Assembly (NCBI RefSeq): GCF_023897065.1
Contig: NZ_JAMHIV010000006.1
Coordinates: 186,001-250,000 of the forward strand
From: Crossiella sp. SN42
GTDB lineage: Bacteria; Actinomycetota; Actinomycetes; Mycobacteriales; Pseudonocardiaceae
Direction of reading: 5' to 3'
DNA: 64,000 nucleotides
Shown piece by piece: positions 32,780-41,319 of this stretch (position 1 is the first letter of the stretch; each line of letters starts with the position of its first letter). Made by a program: the position numbers and the translations under genes. The notes beneath the pieces were generated by a model, which ran no database searches, was not told where the DNA came from, and saw only the letters and a list, made by a program, of their open reading frames with translations.

Positions 32780-33439
32780 TCAGGCGCCGGCAAGGGTGCT
32801 CGCCAGCAACGGGCCGATCCGGCGCACCTCCGCGGGCACCGCCTTGTTCGAGAGTCCGCGAACCAGCGACACGACCGCCAGATCTCCCTTGCCCACCACC
32901 AGCAGACAGCCAATGCCGAGGAACGCCGGATCCGCCTTGCCGCACACGACGTACTGCGCGTCCACTCCGGCCAGCGCGGGCAGGGCCAGTTCGCCGGTGA
33001 CCCGGTAGGTGGTGCCTGCGTAGTGGAACTTGCCACAGGCCACTTGCTCGCGTGCGTCGGCGACCGCCTCGGCGGCCCGGCCGTCGCGGTAGTGCGTGAC
33101 GGTCTGCTCCAGCCCGGTCAGGTCACCGCCCTCCACGTCGACCGGGCTCCAGCCGATCAGGCTCGCGTCGTCGACGCGCAGATCGGACGGGCTGGGTTCG
33201 CAGGAGCGGACCAGGCCCTTCTTGAGGTTCTCCGCCTCGACGAAGCCTCGGTAGTCGGCACTGAGCTTGTAGCCCGACCGGGTCATGATCTCCTCGGTGG
33301 GCAGGGCGCGGCGCAGGCGGGGGGACAGGGACTCGGCGGTGCTGGTGGCGGGCGCGGTGTTGGCGGGCGCCGGGGCTGGGAGCTGGGTGCCGCAGGCTGC
33401 GGTGAGCAGCACGAGGACGAGCGCGAGCAGATATCGCAT
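32780..33439 (-). CDS. Secreted lipoprotein of unknown function
   Basis: 219 residues from ATG 33439 (MRYLLALVLVLLTAACG), with lipobox LTAAC at residues 13-17. The mature protein begins with an Ala/Pro/Thr linker and then a domain with paired Cys (RSCEPSPSD, QVACGKF, YVVCGKADP, GIGCLLVV). I do not recognise the fold. It is divergent from the MFS gene at 33619 and upstream of the PstS-like gene, 110 bp away. Confidence 0.8.
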   Translation of the reverse strand: MRYLLALVLVLLTAACGTQLPAPAPANTAPATSTAESLSPRLRRALPTEEIMTRSGYKLSADYRGFVEAENLKKGLVRSCEPSPSDLRVDDASLIGWSPVDVEGGDLTGLEQTVTHYRDGRAAEAVADAREQVACGKFHYAGTTYRVTGELALPALAGVDAQYVVCGKADPAFLGIGCLLVVGKGDLAVVSLVRGLSNKAVPAEVRRIGPLLASTLAGA

Positions 33440-33618
33440 GGAAAAAAGACCCCCCTGGTCTGAATGTGCGCACGGTAGGGGAGCCCGGGATGGGGTGGCA
33501 AGAGGTTCGCTGGGCCGGGTGCCTGGCGGGCGATCGCGGGGGCGGGCGTGGCGCACAGTGACGGACTGGGTACGGAGCACTATCTTTCGGGGGATTTTGG
33601 GCGATATTGAGGAGAGCC

Positions 33619-34923
33619 ATGACCGCCGCTCAGCCGCGGGTGGTGCCCGTCGGCGCCGCGTTCGACCACATGCCGTTCACCCGCAGGCACCTGATGATCG
33701 GGCTGACCCTGTTCGGCGCCTTTGTCATCGACTCCTGGGAACTGGTCGCGCTGGTCTACGTGCAGGCGGACCTGGCCGCCTCGATGGGGATGGACCAGGC
33801 GTCCGTGGGGCTGGTGCTCTCCGCGCTGTCCTTCGGCATGATCCCCGGCGCGCTGCTGTGGGGGCCGGTGGCCGACCGGATCGGGCGGCGGCCCGCCTGT
33901 TTCGGGTCGATGGTGGCCTACAGCGTGCTGGCCATCGCCTCGGCGTTCGCGCCGGAGCCCTGGGTGCTGATCCTGCTGCGGGTGCTCTCCGGGTTCGCGC
34001 TGGCCGGGGTGTACACGGTGACCTTCCCCTACTTCCTGGAGCTGGTGCCGACCAAGATCCGCGGGCGGGCCGCGGTGTACCTGTCCATGGGCTGGCCGGT
34101 CGGGCTGCTCTGCGCGATCGGGGCCTCCAGCCTGATCCGGGACTGGAGCTGGCAGATCATGCTGGCCGGGGCGGTGGCCGGGGGCTGGGCGTTCGTGCTG
34201 CGCGCGGTGGTGCCGGAGTCGCCGTACTGGCTCATCGCCCGCGGCCGGGAGGAGGAGGCGCGGGTGGTGCTGCGTCAGCTGTCCAGCCCGGACGCGGAGG
34301 CGCGGCTGACCGGCAGCGGTGGCCGGGTGGGCAACCCGCTGGAGCTCTTCCGCGGTGGGCTGGTGCGGGTGGCGGTGCCCGCGCTGCTGGTCAACTTCGT
34401 GTTCAGCTGGGGCTACTGGGGCCTGCAGAACTGGCTGCCTACGTTGCTGGCGCAGAAGGGCCTGACCCTGGACGCCTCGCTGGCCTTCGCCGCGCTGAGC
34501 GCGGTGATGATGATCCCCGGCTACCTCACCGCCTCCTACCTGACCGCGCGGTTCGGCCGGAAGAAGATCTTCTTGCTGTACGTGCTGGCCGCCTGCGCGG
34601 GGGGCTTCGTCTTCGCCACCGCCGACTCGCTCACCCAGCTGTACCTGGGCAACTTCACCCTGGCCTTCTTCAGCCTCGGCGCGTGGGGGGTGTGGAACAC
34701 CTGGAACGGCGAGTTCTACCCGACCGCGACCAGGGGCACCGGCGCCGCCTACTCCAGCGCCATGCAGCTGATCGCCAGCACCAGCGCACCGGCCGCGATC
34801 GGCCTGCTGCTGGCAGCCTCCAGCGGGTTCACCCTGGTCATGCTGGTGATCAACGCTTTCCTGGTGGTCTCGGTGCTGCTCGCGCTGGCGCTACCGGAGA
34901 CCGAGGGGCGAACCCTGACCTGA
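33619..34923 (+). CDS. MFS transporter, metabolite:H+ symporter type
   Basis: 434 residues from ATG 33619, preceded by GAGGAGAG. Twelve helices; MFS motif A is GPVADRIGRRPACFGS after helix 2, and a second copy-like motif is TARFGRKKIFLLY. The R-I-L-S-GFALAGVYTVTFPYFLELVPTKIRGRA stretch is typical of the sugar/aromatic-acid porter branch. Substrate unknown. The ATG lies 179 bp from the divergent lipoprotein start. Confidence 0.92.
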   Translation: MTAAQPRVVPVGAAFDHMPFTRRHLMIGLTLFGAFVIDSWELVALVYVQADLAASMGMDQASVGLVLSALSFGMIPGALLWGPVADRIGRRPACFGSMVAYSVLAIASAFAPEPWVLILLRVLSGFALAGVYTVTFPYFLELVPTKIRGRAAVYLSMGWPVGLLCAIGASSLIRDWSWQIMLAGAVAGGWAFVLRAVVPESPYWLIARGREEEARVVLRQLSSPDAEARLTGSGGRVGNPLELFRGGLVRVAVPALLVNFVFSWGYWGLQNWLPTLLAQKGLTLDASLAFAALSAVMMIPGYLTASYLTARFGRKKIFLLYVLAACAGGFVFATADSLTQLYLGNFTLAFFSLGAWGVWNTWNGEFYPTATRGTGAAYSSAMQLIASTSAPAAIGLLLAASSGFTLVMLVINAFLVVSVLLALALPETEGRTLT

Positions 34924-35012
34924 GGCCGAGAATCTAGTGATTTTCCGGAAATTTTGGCGTCTTTAGGGCATGTCGAGGCACAACGGCCCCAGATGCGTTT
35001 ACAGTAGGTGCA

Positions 35013-35084
35013 GTAGGCCGGGCGGGATCGCCGCAGGGTGGGCCTAACCCCCAGGGGTCCGCCCGCCGCGAGTGCCCGGCCTAC
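35013..35084. ncRNA. Large stem-loop, terminator or unidentified structured RNA
   Basis: GTAGGCCGGGC (35013-35023) pairs perfectly with GCCCGGCCTAC (35074-35084). The 50-nt interior is G- and C-tracted (GGGTGGG, ACCCCC, AGGGG) and can fold further, and a pyrimidine-rich tail CTTCTTTCTTCCCCCC follows. It lies 90 bp after the MFS stop in a 264-bp gap and just ahead of the sigma-factor gene. It may be the MFS terminator, an attenuator or a small RNA. No other feature is visible in this gap. Confidence 0.5.
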
Positions 35085-35187
35085 TTCTTTCTTCCCCCCT
35101 CGGTGACACAGCCCCTTGGGTGGCCCAGCGCACACAACCGCGTCGGCGGCCGTGCGCGTCCCCGGGTTGAGGGGAGGTGGTGGCCGG

Positions 35188-35709
35188 ATGCGGGCGGCGG
35201 AGGAACAGCGGTACACCGAGTACGTCAGCGCGCGGCTGCCCGCGCTGCGGCGGACCGCGTACCTGCTCTGCGGGGACGAGCACCGCGCGGACGACGTGGT
35301 GCAGGCGACCATCACCAAGCTCTTCGTGCACTGGCGCCGGGCCGCCGCCGCGGACGACCTGGACCGCTACGTCCGGGCGATGCTGGTCCGCACCTTCATC
35401 TCCGAGCAGCGGCTGGGCTGGGCCAAGCGGATCCGGCTGGTCGGCGGTCCCGAGGAACTGCCGCCGACCGCCGCGCCCGCCGGGCCGGACGTGGAGACCA
35501 GGGCGGTGGTGCACGCGGCGCTGGCCAGGGTCGCGCCCAGGGCGCGGGCGGTGCTGGTGCTGCGGTTCCTGCTGGACCTGCCGGTGCTGGAGGTGGCCGA
35601 GCTGCTCGGCTGCTCGGCCGGGAACGTGAAGAGCCAGACCTCGCTCGGGCTGGCCGCGCTGCGGCGGCTGCTGGGCGAGTCGGCGCTGGCCAACCTGGGG
35701 AAGGAGTAG
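35188..35709 (+). CDS. ECF sigma factor, SigE-like family
   Basis: 173 residues from ATG 35188. Region 2: YTEYVSARLPALRRTAYLLCGDEHRADDVVQATITKLFVHWRRA. Region 4: ARAVLVLRFLLDLPVLEVAELLGCSAGNVKSQTSLGLAALRRLL. No region 3, as expected for ECF factors. The next gene starts six bases after the stop and encodes a membrane protein, the usual place for an anti-sigma partner. Confidence 0.93.
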   Translation: MRAAEEQRYTEYVSARLPALRRTAYLLCGDEHRADDVVQATITKLFVHWRRAAAADDLDRYVRAMLVRTFISEQRLGWAKRIRLVGGPEELPPTAAPAGPDVETRAVVHAALARVAPRARAVLVLRFLLDLPVLEVAELLGCSAGNVKSQTSLGLAALRRLLGESALANLGKE

Positions 35710-35714
35710 CGGAG

Positions 35715-36599
35715 ATGGAACCGGAGGAGCTGCTCGCCCCGCTGCGGGAGGCCGGGCCGCGCACCCCGTCCACGGTGGACGTGCCCGCGGCGATCCGGGC
35801 CGGGACCCGGCGCCGACGGTTGCGGCAGGTGGCCGGGGCCGGGGTGGCCGCGGCGCTGACCGTGCTGATCGCGCTGCTGGCGCCGAGCCTGGTCAGCGGG
35901 CTGTCCACGGTCGAGCCCGCGCGGCCCGCGGTGACCTTCGACCCGCTGCGCAAGTCCTTCCGGGTCGGCTCGGCCGGTGGCTTCACCCCGGTCAGCTACG
36001 AGACCGGGCGGGACCGGCAGCGGATCACCCTGGTGCGCGCCGACGGCGGCGGCGGGCAGGCCACGGTCACCATGACCGGCGGCGGTCCCGGACCAGGGGG
36101 CGAGGCCGCGCCGCCGGTGCACGGGCGGCGGGCGGTGTGGCAGGGCACGGGCGTGGCCTGGGAGTGGACCGACGGGGCCTGGGGGTCCGTCGAGGGCGCG
36201 GGCGACCGGGAGCAGGCGCACCGGATCGCGCAGAGCGTCGAGTCCGGGGCAGACGACCTGATCCTGGTGCCGTTCGAGCAGGTCCAGCCGGAGCCGCTGC
36301 TCGGGGTGCTCAGCCCGTACGGGAGCACCGACCGGGTCACCGACGCGGTGCTGCTGGTCTACGGCGCTCCCGGCGGTGGGCGGATCTTGGTCGGCACCCA
36401 GCGGGACCTGGCCCGCGACCCGGTGACCGGGCTGCCGGCGCAGGTGCCCCGGTTCGACACCGAGCTGGACGGCAGGCAGGCCGCGGTGACCGACACCGCG
36501 GTGACCCTGGCCGGCACCGGCGGCGGGCCCGCGGTGGTGGCGCGGTCGGCGACCGCGGGCCGGGCGCGACTGGTGGAGCTGGCCCTGGCCCTGCGCTGA
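35715..36599 (+). CDS. Membrane protein, probable anti-sigma-type partner of the ECF factor
   Basis: 294 residues from ATG 35715, with GGAG just upstream. A short cytoplasmic N-terminus (about 35 residues, RAGTRRRRLRQ) is followed by one helix (VAGAGVAAALTVLIALLAPSL) and a 230-residue extracellular domain. The topology suits an anti-sigma factor, but the N-terminal HxxxCxxC zinc motif is absent and the cytoplasmic part is short. Role inferred only from the position behind the sigma gene. Confidence 0.7.
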   Translation: MEPEELLAPLREAGPRTPSTVDVPAAIRAGTRRRRLRQVAGAGVAAALTVLIALLAPSLVSGLSTVEPARPAVTFDPLRKSFRVGSAGGFTPVSYETGRDRQRITLVRADGGGGQATVTMTGGGPGPGGEAAPPVHGRRAVWQGTGVAWEWTDGAWGSVEGAGDREQAHRIAQSVESGADDLILVPFEQVQPEPLLGVLSPYGSTDRVTDAVLLVYGAPGGGRILVGTQRDLARDPVTGLPAQVPRFDTELDGRQAAVTDTAVTLAGTGGGPAVVARSATAGRARLVELALALR

Positions 36600-36610
36600 A
36601 CCGAAGTGGT

Positions 36611-36653
36611 GGCACCCCCGTTAACCGGGACAAACCCACCTGACGGGGGTGCC
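36611..36653 (+). terminator. Hairpin that also covers a ribosome binding site
   Basis: GGCACCCCCGT pairs with ACGGGGGTGCC (36643-36653). It follows the sigma/anti-sigma operon by 11 bp, so it may end that transcript. Its 3' arm contains the only Shine-Dalgarno-like GGGGGTG for the GTG start at 36656. Confidence 0.65.
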
Positions 36654-36655
36654 TC

Positions 36656-37075
36656 GTGCGATCGACCGCCAACACTCGCACTCGACTACTGGCGCTGGCC
36701 CTGCTCGGGGCAGGCACCGCCACCGGCGCGGTCGTGGCCCTGGACCGGCCGCCACCGCGGCCGCCGCAGCTGATCGCCAACCCGGTGCTGGCCCTGCCGC
36801 CGCCGCTGGAGGCCAGGGCGGTCGACCCGGTCTACGCCGACCCGCCACCGGTGCACACCAGCCCGGCCCCGATCGTCACGGTGCCCATCGTCACCAAGCC
36901 GGTCCTGCCCGCCCGGCCCAAACCGGCGCCCCGCCCGGCCAAGCCCGCACCCGCCCGCCCCAGCACCTCCGCGCCGCCGCCCGCCCCGCCCGCGGCCGAG
37001 CGGCCGCCGATCACCTGGCACTTCTGCGACTTCTTCCGCTACTGGCTGCCCCGCCGGTACTGCGCGGGCCGTTGA
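36656..37075 (+). CDS. Small exported proline-rich protein
   Basis: 139 residues from GTG 36656. Signal or anchor segment (TRLLALALLGAGTATGAVVAL), then a Pro/Ala/Lys-rich stretch (residues about 30-115) suited to spanning the cell wall, then a compact C-terminus with two Cys (WHFCDFFRYWLPRRYCAGR). Overlapping frames on both strands are also open because of the G+C content, but only this one has a signal-like N-terminus. Function unknown. Confidence 0.55.
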   Translation: MRSTANTRTRLLALALLGAGTATGAVVALDRPPPRPPQLIANPVLALPPPLEARAVDPVYADPPPVHTSPAPIVTVPIVTKPVLPARPKPAPRPAKPAPARPSTSAPPPAPPAAERPPITWHFCDFFRYWLPRRYCAGR

Positions 37076-37079
37076 GCCG

Positions 37080-37103
37080 CGGCTACGCAGATCCGCGTAG
37101 CCG
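37080..37103. promoter_or_regulatory. 24-bp palindrome upstream of the DUF2269-like gene
   Basis: CGGCTACGC, six bases, GCGTAGCCG. It lies five bases after the proline-rich gene and 82 bp before the DUF2269-like start. It could be a repressor operator or a terminator stem; no T-tract follows. Confidence 0.45.
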
Positions 37104-37185
37104 GGTTCACCGCCTCAACGGACGACCGGGGCCGCGCTCCCGCCGACGATGGGAACCGACCAGACGTGTCGGCGAGGGAGCACCC

Positions 37186-37737
37186 ATGAGCACGCAAGCA
37201 ACCGCAGTCAAGCCGAGGCCCGCGCCGGTCCGGCGCAGTGCCGGGCGGGAGCGCCTGCTGCCGCGGCGCACCCGCAAGGCCGTGCTGGTGGCGCACATCG
37301 TCAGCGCCGGGGCCTGGATCGGGCTGGACGTGGTGCTGGCCGTGCTGGTCTTCACCGCGGCGGGCACCTCGGACGCCCAGCTGGCCGCGCTCTGCTACCA
37401 GGTGCTGGAGCTGCTGGTCTGGCCGATGCTCACGCTGGCGGCGCTGTGCCTGGTCAGTGGCGTGGTGCTGGGGCTGGGCACCAAGTACGGGCTGGTCCGG
37501 TACTGGTGGGTGGCGGTCAAGCTGGTGCTCAACCTGGCGCTGCTCGCGCTGGTGGCCTTCGCGCTGCGCAGCGGGGTCACCGAGATCGCCGAGTACGGGC
37601 GGCAGCTGGCCGCCGGGCAGGCGCCGCTGCGTGGGCCGGGCGACCTGGTGTACCCGCCGATCGTGTCCACCACCGCGCTGCTGTTCGCCACCGTGATCTC
37701 GGTGTACAAGCCGTGGGGCAGGCTGCGCAAGAAGTGA
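37186..37737 (+). CDS. DUF2269-like integral membrane protein
   Basis: 183 residues from ATG 37186. After a basic N-terminus come four helices: VAHIVSAGAWIGLDVVLAVLVF, LLVWPMLTLAALCLVSGVVLG, YWWVAVKLVLNLALLALVAF and VSTTALLFATVISVY. The HxxxxxxWIG and KL.LN patterns resemble DUF2269/CopD-like proteins. Function unknown. Closed by a strong terminator. Confidence 0.75.
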   Translation: MSTQATAVKPRPAPVRRSAGRERLLPRRTRKAVLVAHIVSAGAWIGLDVVLAVLVFTAAGTSDAQLAALCYQVLELLVWPMLTLAALCLVSGVVLGLGTKYGLVRYWWVAVKLVLNLALLALVAFALRSGVTEIAEYGRQLAAGQAPLRGPGDLVYPPIVSTTALLFATVISVYKPWGRLRKK

Positions 37738-37743
37738 CCGAAG

Positions 37744-37775
37744 GACGAGGCCGCGCTGGCAGGCGCGGCCTCGTC
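37744..37775. terminator. Bidirectional terminator before the chitinase gene
   Basis: GACGAGGCCGCGC pairs perfectly with GCGCGGCCTCGTC across a 6-nt loop, between convergent genes. Confidence 0.85.
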
Positions 37776-37780
37776 GCGTT

Positions 37781-38830
37781 TCATCGGCCCTGCAAGGACT
37801 TCACGTTGTTGCCGAAGGTCCAGTTCTTCGAGCCGTCCCAGTTGATCGACCAGGTCATCAGGCCCTTGAGCTTGCCGCCGTAGTGCCGCCAGGCCTGCGA
37901 GACCAGGCTCGGCGACATGTAGCCGCCACCGGCGCCCGGCTGCGCGGGCAGGCCGGGCACCTGCTTGTCGTAGGGCACCCGGATCGTGCTGCCCTGGATG
38001 ACCAGGCCCTTGTCCAGGCAGTCGGTCTGCTTGGTGAAGCCCTGCACGGTGCCCGCCTGGTAGGAGTCGCCGGCGCAGCCGTACATGGATCCGTTGTAGT
38101 ACTGCATGTTCAGCCACCACAGGCGGCCGTTGTCCGCGTACTTCTTGATGATCGGCAGGTAGGCGCCCCAGATCGAGCCGTAGACCACGCTGCCGCCGGT
38201 GACGTAGGCGGTCTCCGGGGCCATGGTCAGCCCGAAGTTCGACGGCATCGCGGCCAGCACGCCGTCGATGATCCGGATCAGGTTGGCCTGCGAGGGCGAG
38301 AGCTGGTTGATGTTGCCGCTGCCCACCAGGCCGGTCTCGATGTCGATGTCGATGCCGTCGAAGTTGTACTTCTTCAGGATCGGCACCACGGTGGCCACGA
38401 ACCGGTCGGCCACCGCCGAGGAGCTCAGGTCGATGCCCGCGGTCGCGCCGCCGATGGACATCAGGATGGTCAGCCCGGCCGCCTTGGCCGCGCACATCTC
38501 CGCCGGGGTGGCCACCTTGACCGTGGCGTCCATCCCGTCCTCCCACAGCACGGTGCCGTCGGAGCGGATCACCGGGAAGGCCGCGTTGATCACGTTGTAG
38601 CCGTGCTCGCGGATCCGGGGGTCGGTGATCGGCGTCCAGCCGAACGGCGGGTGCACGCCGTTGACCGCGCCGTCCCAGTTCTCCCAGTACCCGTGCAGCA
38701 CCTTGCCCGCCGGTTTCGACTTCACCGCGCAGGTCTCCGCCGCTTCCGCGCTGCTCGCCGGCGCCGTCAGGCCCAGCGTGGCGCAGAGCACCGCGAGCCC
38801 GAGTCCCAGCAGTCGTGACATGCCACCCAT
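37781..38830 (-). CDS. Secreted GH18 chitinase
   Basis: 349 residues from ATG 38830 (or MSR at 38821). Signal peptide (SRLLGLGLAVLCATLGLTAPASSAEA). The catalytic motif FDGIDIDIE provides D158, D161, D163 and the acid E165. SIGG (residues 125-128), MAPE and QYYN match family 18 chitinases, and the C-terminal MTWSINWD strand closes the barrel. No chitin-binding module is present. A DasR-type operator stands 154 bp upstream, consistent with induction on chitin or N-acetylglucosamine. Confidence 0.95.
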   Translation of the reverse strand: MGGMSRLLGLGLAVLCATLGLTAPASSAEAAETCAVKSKPAGKVLHGYWENWDGAVNGVHPPFGWTPITDPRIREHGYNVINAAFPVIRSDGTVLWEDGMDATVKVATPAEMCAAKAAGLTILMSIGGATAGIDLSSSAVADRFVATVVPILKKYNFDGIDIDIETGLVGSGNINQLSPSQANLIRIIDGVLAAMPSNFGLTMAPETAYVTGGSVVYGSIWGAYLPIIKKYADNGRLWWLNMQYYNGSMYGCAGDSYQAGTVQGFTKQTDCLDKGLVIQGSTIRVPYDKQVPGLPAQPGAGGGYMSPSLVSQAWRHYGGKLKGLMTWSINWDGSKNWTFGNNVKSLQGR

Positions 38831-38983
38831 CACCAACCCCACATCCCGCGGTTGGCCCCGGCGGCAAGGACATCCCGCGCAAGTTCGAACCCTTCGCGCC
38901 TGTGCGCGCCTTCCATTCGACCAAAACCGCGCCGGTGCGGACACCTACTTCCGGGGGCGGACCAGTCGGCGCAGAGGGCGCCC

Positions 38984-38999
38984 ACTGGTCCAGACCAGA
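38984..38999. promoter_or_regulatory. DasR-responsive element (dre) of the chitinase promoter
   Basis: ACTGGTCCAGACCAGA matches the published Streptomyces dre palindrome (ACTGGTCTAGACCA core) at 14 of 16 positions. It lies in the 231-bp gap between the chitinase and the divergent MFS gene. DasR releases such sites on binding glucosamine-6-phosphate. Confidence 0.75.
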
Positions 39000-39003
39000 C
39001 CAG

Positions 39004-39021
39004 GTTGCCCGCGCGGGCAAC
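39004..39021. promoter_or_regulatory. Perfect 18-bp palindrome in the MFS/chitinase gap
   Basis: GTTGCCCGCGCGGGCAAC is exactly self-complementary, with a further half-site GGGCAAC at 39035. It lies 41 bp upstream of the MFS start and is a candidate operator for the MFS/dioxygenase operon. Confidence 0.5.
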
Positions 39022-39061
39022 TCGTGTGACGACTCGGGCAACAGGAATAGCGTTGCGCCAC

Positions 39062-40369
39062 ATGGAAATCAGGCGTTTGACGCTGCCGGTGGTGAGCGCG
39101 GCCCAGTTGCTGGTGGTGCTGGACGGGACGATCGTGAACATCGCGCTGCCCTCGGCGCAGCGCGCGCTCGGCATGACCGATGCCAGCCGCCAGTGGGCGA
39201 TCACCGCCTACGCGCTGGCCTTCGGCGGGCTGCTGCTCATCGGCGGCCGGATCAGCGGCGCGCTGGGGCACCGGCGGGCCTTCGGCATCGGGCTGGCCGG
39301 GTTCGCCGCGGCCTCCGCGCTGGGCGGGGCGGCCGGTACGCCCGGCACGCTGTTCACGGCCAGGGCGTTGCAGGGGGTCTTCGCCGCGGTGCTCGCGCCG
39401 GCCGGGCTGGCGCTGCTGAGCACCACCTTCACCGGGACCAGGGAACGCGGGCGGGCGTTCGGGGTCTTCGCCGCGGTGGGAGCGGCGGGCTCGGCCGTCG
39501 GGCTGGTCGCGGGCGGGCTGCTGACCGAGTACGCGAGCTGGCGGTGGTGCCTCTACCTCAACGTGCCGGTGGCGCTGCTGGCCTTGCTGGGCACGGTGTT
39601 CGTGCCGAAGGACCGGCCGGTGAGCGGCTGGCGGTTCGACGTGACCGGGGCGCTGCTGAGCACCGGCGGCTTCGTCGCGGTGGTCTACGCCTGTGCCGAG
39701 GCCGAGTCGCGGGGCTGGGGTTCGCCGGTGGTGCTCGGACTGCTCGCCGCCGGAGTGCTGCTGCTGGCCGCTTTTGTCGGTGTGGAACGGAAAACCTTCT
39801 GGCACCGGACGCGGGGCGGCGCGTTCCTGGCCATCACGCTGATGTTCGTCGCGATGTTCGGCTGCTACCTGTTCCTCAGCTACTACACCCAGCACGAGCT
39901 GGGCTACACACCCGTGCAAGCCGGGCTGACGCTGATCGTCAACGCGCTGGCCGCGCTGGCCGGGGCCACCCTGATCGCGGGCAGGCTGCACGGCCGGGTG
40001 CGGCCGGGCATGCTGATCCGCGCCGGCCTGCTCGCCGCGGCGGCCGGGCTGTTCGTGCTCACCTGGCTCACCCCGGACAGCCCGCACGCGCTGCCGCTGT
40101 ACCTGCTGCCCGCGCTGGTGCTCACCGGCCTTGGCCTGGGCTGTGTGCTGCCGCCCACCGCGATCCTGGCCACCGCGGCGGCCGCCCCCGACCAGCTCGG
40201 CGCGGCCTCCGCCTCCTACCACGCCTGCCAGCAGCTCGGCGCGGCGCTGGGCACCGCGTTGCTCAACACCGTGGTCACCAGCGCGGCCGAGCTGACCGTG
40301 GCGGTGGGCATCCTGCTCGCCGCCGCGCTGCTGCACACCTTCCTCACCCTGGAAAGGAAAACCGCATGA
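39062..40369 (+). CDS. MFS drug-type exporter (DHA2/EmrB-like)
   Basis: 435 residues from ATG 39062, with a weak ribosome site. Signature of the DHA2 group at the start: QLLVVLDGTIVNIALPSAQRALGM, WAITAYALAFGGLLLIGGRISGALGHRRAF and motif C-like GPAAGSAVGLVAGGLL (GAAGSAVGLVAGG). Shorter than most 14-helix members. The stop overlaps the dioxygenase start (ATGA), so the two are co-translated. Export of a product made with that oxygenase is plausible. Confidence 0.92.
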   Translation: MEIRRLTLPVVSAAQLLVVLDGTIVNIALPSAQRALGMTDASRQWAITAYALAFGGLLLIGGRISGALGHRRAFGIGLAGFAAASALGGAAGTPGTLFTARALQGVFAAVLAPAGLALLSTTFTGTRERGRAFGVFAAVGAAGSAVGLVAGGLLTEYASWRWCLYLNVPVALLALLGTVFVPKDRPVSGWRFDVTGALLSTGGFVAVVYACAEAESRGWGSPVVLGLLAAGVLLLAAFVGVERKTFWHRTRGGAFLAITLMFVAMFGCYLFLSYYTQHELGYTPVQAGLTLIVNALAALAGATLIAGRLHGRVRPGMLIRAGLLAAAAGLFVLTWLTPDSPHALPLYLLPALVLTGLGLGCVLPPTAILATAAAAPDQLGAASASYHACQQLGAALGTALLNTVVTSAAELTVAVGILLAAALLHTFLTLERKTA

Positions 40370-41271
40370 GCCACGTCCCGGTCATCGACCTCGCCGGACG
40401 GCACGGCACCGGAAGAGCCGCGCTGGCAAGGGAAATCGGTGCCGTCTGCGAGTCCTCCGGCTTCTTCGTCATCGTTGGCCACGGCGTGCCCGGGGAGCTG
40501 ATCGAGGGCATGTTCGCCGTCACCAACGCCTTCTTCCGGTTGCCAGTCAGGGAAAAGCAGCTCGTGGCCAGTTTCCGGCGTTCCGGTGGGACCACCGCGT
40601 TGAGCATGGACCAGGAGAGCCCGCCGGACCTGTGCGAGTCCTTCGGCGCACACGTCACTGGCGAGCTCAGCGAGCAGGATCGCGCGCGGCTCGGCGACTA
40701 CTGGGCCACCTGGAAGCAGGCCAACGACTGGCCGCGAAACCCCGCTGGGTTCAAGGAAACCTGGCAGCGGTACCTGGCCGCGCTCACCGAGCTGGCCGCG
40801 GACCTGCTGCGGCTGTCCGCGCTCGCGCTGGACCTGCCGGAGCAGCACTTCGCCGACCGGTTCGACCGGCACGTCTCCGCACTGGTCGCCAACTACTACT
40901 ACCCGCAGCTCGAACCGCCGCTGCCCAGTCAGCTGCGGCGCGGCGCGCACACCGACTTCGGCGTGCTCACCGTGCTGTGCCAGGAGAACGACCTCGGCGG
41001 CCTCCAGGTGCGCCACGGCGAGGGCTGGCACGACGTGGCGGCCATCCCGGGCAGCTTCGTGGTCAACATCGGCGACCTGATGGCGCTGTGGACCGGCGGG
41101 CGGTGGCAGTCCACCCTGCACCGCGTGGTCAACCCGGCGCGCGGCGACACCTCCTCCCGGCTGTCCATCCCGTTCTTCTACCAGCCCAACCACGACGCGC
41201 CGGGGGAGACGGTGACCGCGGGGCAGTGGATCGCGCGCAAGACGGTGAAGCTCTTCGGCGCGCCCAGCTGA
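40366..41271 (+). CDS. 2-oxoglutarate/Fe(II) dioxygenase, isopenicillin-N-synthase-like
   Basis: 301 residues. N-terminal DIOX_N domain (VPVIDLAG, ESSGFFVIVGHGVP, REKQ) and the double-stranded helix core with iron ligands H195-x-D197 (GAHTDFGVLT) and H252 (STLHRVV), plus the 2-oxoglutarate R265-x-S267 (SRLSIPFF). All key residues are intact. It may hydroxylate, desaturate or ring-close a small molecule or peptide. It sits next to the fatty-acid-type genes of the lanthipeptide locus but is on the opposite strand, so membership is uncertain. Confidence 0.93.
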   Translation: MSHVPVIDLAGRHGTGRAALAREIGAVCESSGFFVIVGHGVPGELIEGMFAVTNAFFRLPVREKQLVASFRRSGGTTALSMDQESPPDLCESFGAHVTGELSEQDRARLGDYWATWKQANDWPRNPAGFKETWQRYLAALTELAADLLRLSALALDLPEQHFADRFDRHVSALVANYYYPQLEPPLPSQLRRGAHTDFGVLTVLCQENDLGGLQVRHGEGWHDVAAIPGSFVVNIGDLMALWTGGRWQSTLHRVVNPARGDTSSRLSIPFFYQPNHDAPGETVTAGQWIARKTVKLFGAPS

Positions 41272-41276
41272 GTGAT

Positions 41277-41314
41277 GCGCCCGTGCCCGGGTCGAGGTCA
41301 CCGGGCACGGGCGC
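41277..41314. terminator. Bidirectional terminator between the dioxygenase and ketosynthase genes
   Basis: GCGCCCGTGCCCGG pairs perfectly with CCGGGCACGGGCGC across a 10-nt loop between convergent genes. Confidence 0.88.
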
Positions 41315-41319
41315 GGGTC

